15,240 nt of DNA, taken from CANKJK01 sp964400405. GTDB lineage: Bacteria; Acidobacteriota; Vicinamibacteria; Vicinamibacterales; UBA2999. This document shows positions 13,000-15,240 of the stretch, one piece after another (the stretch's first letter is position 1; the number at the start of each line of letters is the position of its first letter). A program made the translations under genes and the position numbers. A model generated the notes under the pieces. That model was given only the letters and a program-made list of their open reading frames with translations. It was not told the origin of the DNA and did not search any database. The DNA lies in the NCBI GenBank assembly GCA_964400405.1, contig CAYNUO010000076.1, positions 1-15,240 on the forward strand, in the 5' to 3' direction.

Positions 13000-14847
13000 T
13001 CAGCGGCGCGCCGGCGCCGGTGCCGCCCCCGGGGCGAGCCAGGCCTTGAGCCGCGCCTTCTGCGCGTCGGTCGCCTTCGGCTCGACCTCGACCTTCCACG
13101 TGGCTGACGGCGCCGTGCCGAGCGTCACCGGCAGACGTTCCAGGCGGCCACGCCGCGCCACCAGCACGGTCACGTGAGCTCCCGGCGCGTACTGTTCCAG
13201 CCGGCCGGTGAGCTGGTCGGCCGTGACGCGGACGTCGTCGATCGCGATCACTTCGTCGTCCACATTCAGTCCGCCGGCGTACGCCGGCGTACCCCGCTGC
13301 ACCTGGCTGACCACGAGCCGCCCGCCGTCCGTGCGCGTCGTCACGCCCAGATACGCCTTCGGCGGATCCTTCTTCTCGCCCTCTTTCGGCGCCTCTTCCG
13401 GCTTGAAGCGCAGACCGAGCAGCGTCAGGGCGCGGTCGTAGTCCAGCTCGGCGACGCCCGTCACACCCTGTTCCCAGAAGTCCTTCAGGCTCGTGCCGGC
13501 CACGGCTTCGGCCGTCGCCTGGAACTCCGCCTGGCTGTAGCCGCGCGGGCCAGCGTAACGCGCATAGGCCTCGCGCAGGACGTCGTCGAGCGACTTCGCA
13601 CCGCGTGAGACGTCGCGCACGCGTGCATCGAGCAGCCACGCCAGCACGTAGCCCTTCACGTAGTAGCTGATCGCGACGTTCGGGGAGTTTTCGTCGGGGC
13701 GGTAGTAGCGGATCCAGGCGTCGTAGGACGAGGCGTCGACGGCCTGCACCTGACGGCCCGGTGTCGTCTGCAGCGTCTTGATGGTGTCGGACAGCGCGTC
13801 CAGATACTCCTTCTGGTCGGTGAGCCCCGCGCGATGGACGGTCAGATCGCCGTAGTAGTCAGTGATGCCCTCGGCCACCCACAGGCTCCGCGTGGTGTTC
13901 TCCTTCTCGTAGTCGAAGGGCCCGAGCTCCACCGGCCGCAGGCGCTTCACGTTCCAGGCGTGGAAGTGCTCGTGGCTGGCCAGCTGCAGCCACGCCGTGT
14001 AGGCCTTGCGCGTGCGGGTGGTCCAGCGCGACGCCATCAGCACGGACGAGTTCAGGTGCTCCAGGCCGCCGCCGGCCTCGGTCAGCACGTTGAAGAAGAT
14101 GTAGCGCTCGTACGGGAGCGATCCCCACAGCCGCCGGTGCTCGCGGACCACGGCTTCGAGATCCTTCGCGGCGCGGGCGCCGTCGAAGAGCGACGGGTCG
14201 CCGACGCTGACGAGCGAAAGCGGCGTGCCCTCCACGCTGAACGTCTCGGTCGAGGGGTTGCCGAGCACGATCGGGCTGTCGACCAGTGTGTCGTAGTCCG
14301 GAGCCCGGTACCGGTGCGGCGCGCCGGGCAGCGCCGGGAGGGTCGTCACCGACTCCTTCCAGCCGGCCGCGGGCGCGATCTCGACCTCGTGGGGCCGCGC
14401 GTGGGATCCGGCCAGCGTCAGGAACGTCGGTGCGCCGTTGATCAGCGCGAAGCCGGCGTCGATCCAGTTGGTGCGCACGGACATCTCGCGTCCGTACACG
14501 CGGTAGGACACGGTGATGCGGGCAGCCCCGCCCGTCTGGACGCGCCAGCGGTTCTTGGCGGACTTCTCGACGCCGAGCGCCGTGCCGCTTCCGGCCCTGG
14601 CCGTCACGTCCTCGACATGCCGGGCGTACTCGCGCACGAGGTAGGACCCCGGCGTCCAGACGGCCATCATCAGCTCGACCGCGGGCTGCCCTGCCGTCGG
14701 CACGTCGGCTTCCATCTCGACGTAGTGGGTATGCGGTGCCGGGAACCGGAGGCGGTAGCGGATTGGCTCAGGCACCTGCGCGCCGGCCGTTGAGGTCAGG
14801 GTCATGGTCATCAGGGCAGCCAGCGAGACGCTGCGGATGCGCGCCAT
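13000..14847 (-). CDS. M61 family (glycyl aminopeptidase-type) metallopeptidase with PDZ domain
   Basis: Secreted zinc peptidase of 615 residues. The signal peptide (MARIRSVSLAALMTMTLTST, cut near AGA-QV) points to the periplasm. The N-terminal beta-rich M61 domain includes MMAVWTPGSYLVREYARHVE. The catalytic domain has LASHEHFHAWNVKRLRP, with zinc motif His292-Glu293-x-x-His296, and the third ligand Glu326 in LWVAEGITDYYGDL. A PDZ domain follows at about 498-577 (YLGV, GTPAYAGGLNVDDEVIAIDD). This order and length match the family, which is known for removing N-terminal glycine or alanine. The frame extends to a GTG at 14874, but the ATG at 14847 starts the signal peptide and lies 6 bases after a -10-like TATTAT. 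The gene is divergent from an MprF-like gene. Confidence 0.94.
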   Translation of the reverse strand: MARIRSVSLAALMTMTLTSTAGAQVPEPIRYRLRFPAPHTHYVEMEADVPTAGQPAVELMMAVWTPGSYLVREYARHVEDVTARAGSGTALGVEKSAKNRWRVQTGGAARITVSYRVYGREMSVRTNWIDAGFALINGAPTFLTLAGSHARPHEVEIAPAAGWKESVTTLPALPGAPHRYRAPDYDTLVDSPIVLGNPSTETFSVEGTPLSLVSVGDPSLFDGARAAKDLEAVVREHRRLWGSLPYERYIFFNVLTEAGGGLEHLNSSVLMASRWTTRTRKAYTAWLQLASHEHFHAWNVKRLRPVELGPFDYEKENTTRSLWVAEGITDYYGDLTVHRAGLTDQKEYLDALSDTIKTLQTTPGRQVQAVDASSYDAWIRYYRPDENSPNVAISYYVKGYVLAWLLDARVRDVSRGAKSLDDVLREAYARYAGPRGYSQAEFQATAEAVAGTSLKDFWEQGVTGVAELDYDRALTLLGLRFKPEEAPKEGEKKDPPKAYLGVTTRTDGGRLVVSQVQRGTPAYAGGLNVDDEVIAIDDVRVTADQLTGRLEQYAPGAHVTVLVARRGRLERLPVTLGTAPSATWKVEVEPKATDAQKARLKAWLAPGAAPAPARR

Positions 14848-14853
14848 GGGACG

Positions 14854-14859
14854 ATAATA
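14854..14859 (-). promoter_or_regulatory. Putative -10 element of the M61 gene
   Basis: TATTAT (5 of 6 consensus bases) on the minus strand ends exactly 6 bases before the ATG at 14847. Standard spacing puts the transcript start at the A of that ATG. It is the only AT-rich hexamer in the 43-base divergent gap. No clear -35. Confidence 0.5.
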
Positions 14860-14890
14860 GCCGCCGCCCCCCAACTCCGAGCCCCGCTCC

Positions 14891-15240
14891 TTGAGTCCCT
14901 CTGTACACAGGATCCTCTACGCCGCCGGCCTCGCGCTGCTCGCACTCGCCCTGTGGGTGCTCGTCCGCCAGGTCGGTGAGATCGGCGCCGGCAACGTGCT
15001 GGCCGCGCTGCGGTCGGAACGGCCGGACACCGTGGGACTGGCAGCCGTGCTCGTGGCGGTGAACTACTTCGTGCTGACCTTCCACGATCAGCTCGCCGTC
15101 CGCTACATCGGCCGGACGCTGTCCTGGTGGCGCGTGAGCGCCACGTCGTTCCTGGGCTTCGCCGTCAGCAACTCCGTGGGCTTCGGCGTGTTCTCCGGCG
15201 CCACGGTGCGCTTCCGCTTCTATTCCCGCTGGAAGGTGAC
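14891..15240 (+). CDS. MprF-like / UPF0104 integral membrane protein, N-terminal part
   Basis: The first 116 codons of a membrane protein cut by the right edge. The opening helix is ILYAAGLALLALALWVLV, a second is at VGLAAVLVAVNYFVLTF, and the conserved stretch HDQLAVRYIGRTLSWWRV continues into SFLGFAVSNSVGFGVFSGAT with VRFRFYSRW. This pattern is that of the lysylphosphatidylglycerol flippase domain of MprF and related YbhN-type proteins, which change lipid headgroup charge or move lipids. Whether the cytoplasmic aminoacyl-transferase half follows cannot be seen. No ATG or GTG lies between the upstream in-frame stop (14858) and the first helix. The TTG at 14891 is therefore the most likely start, 43 bases from the divergent M61 gene. 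Confidence 0.8.
   Translation, partial: MSPSVHRILYAAGLALLALALWVLVRQVGEIGAGNVLAALRSERPDTVGLAAVLVAVNYFVLTFHDQLAVRYIGRTLSWWRVSATSFLGFAVSNSVGFGVFSGATVRFRFYSRWKV

Noticed and set aside
14848..14874. Upstream GTG start for the M61 peptidase
   Set aside because: It would put MGGGGYYRP ahead of a complete signal peptide and translate through the likely -10 element.

Overview
The window is GC-rich and gene-dense, with short intergenic gaps and frequent 4-base overlaps. Gene content (paired M16 peptidases, an M61 peptidase with a PDZ domain, an RND efflux operon, purE-purK, an SSS symporter, a DUF11 secreted protein) and codon bias suggest a Gram-negative soil- or sediment-type bacterium, most like an Acidobacteriota member of the Vicinamibacteria type. 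That placement is inferred from gene style, not a marker gene. A 100-N scaffold gap at 9338-9437 suggests a draft or metagenome assembly.

Layout. 1-2247 (minus): an RND efflux operon, with a lipoprotein membrane-fusion adaptor followed by an HAE-1-type pump that runs off the left edge. 2248-2532: intergenic region with a candidate operator and a large interrupted palindrome that reaches into the purK stop codon. 2533-4172 (minus): purE-purK, the two steps converting AIR to CAIR in purine synthesis. 4199-7050 (plus): two M16 peptidases, one with the zinc motif and one without, probably a periplasmic heterodimer. Only 26 bases separate purE and the first M16 gene, and these hold overlapping back-to-back -10 elements. 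7260-8063 (plus): secreted DUF11 protein. 8079-8699 (minus) and 8767-9614 (plus): two divergent TetR-family regulators; the second is interrupted by the gap, which looks like an assembly artefact because the same 55 bases flank it on both sides. 9685-11163 (plus): oxyR with both redox cysteines and an ATAG-N7-CTAT site over its own start codon, then an SSAT-like N-acetyltransferase. 11160-12976 (minus): a sodium:solute symporter preceded by a 33-residue single-helix microprotein. 13000-14847 (minus): an M61 peptidase. 14891-15240 (plus): start of an MprF-like membrane protein, cut by the right edge.

The most notable pattern is in gene starts. Genes that open a transcription unit tend to have a -10-like hexamer ending 6-10 bases before the start codon, which predicts leaderless or near-leaderless mRNAs. 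Several downstream or long-leader genes instead carry Shine-Dalgarno sequences. No tRNA, rRNA, CRISPR array or insertion sequence was seen.
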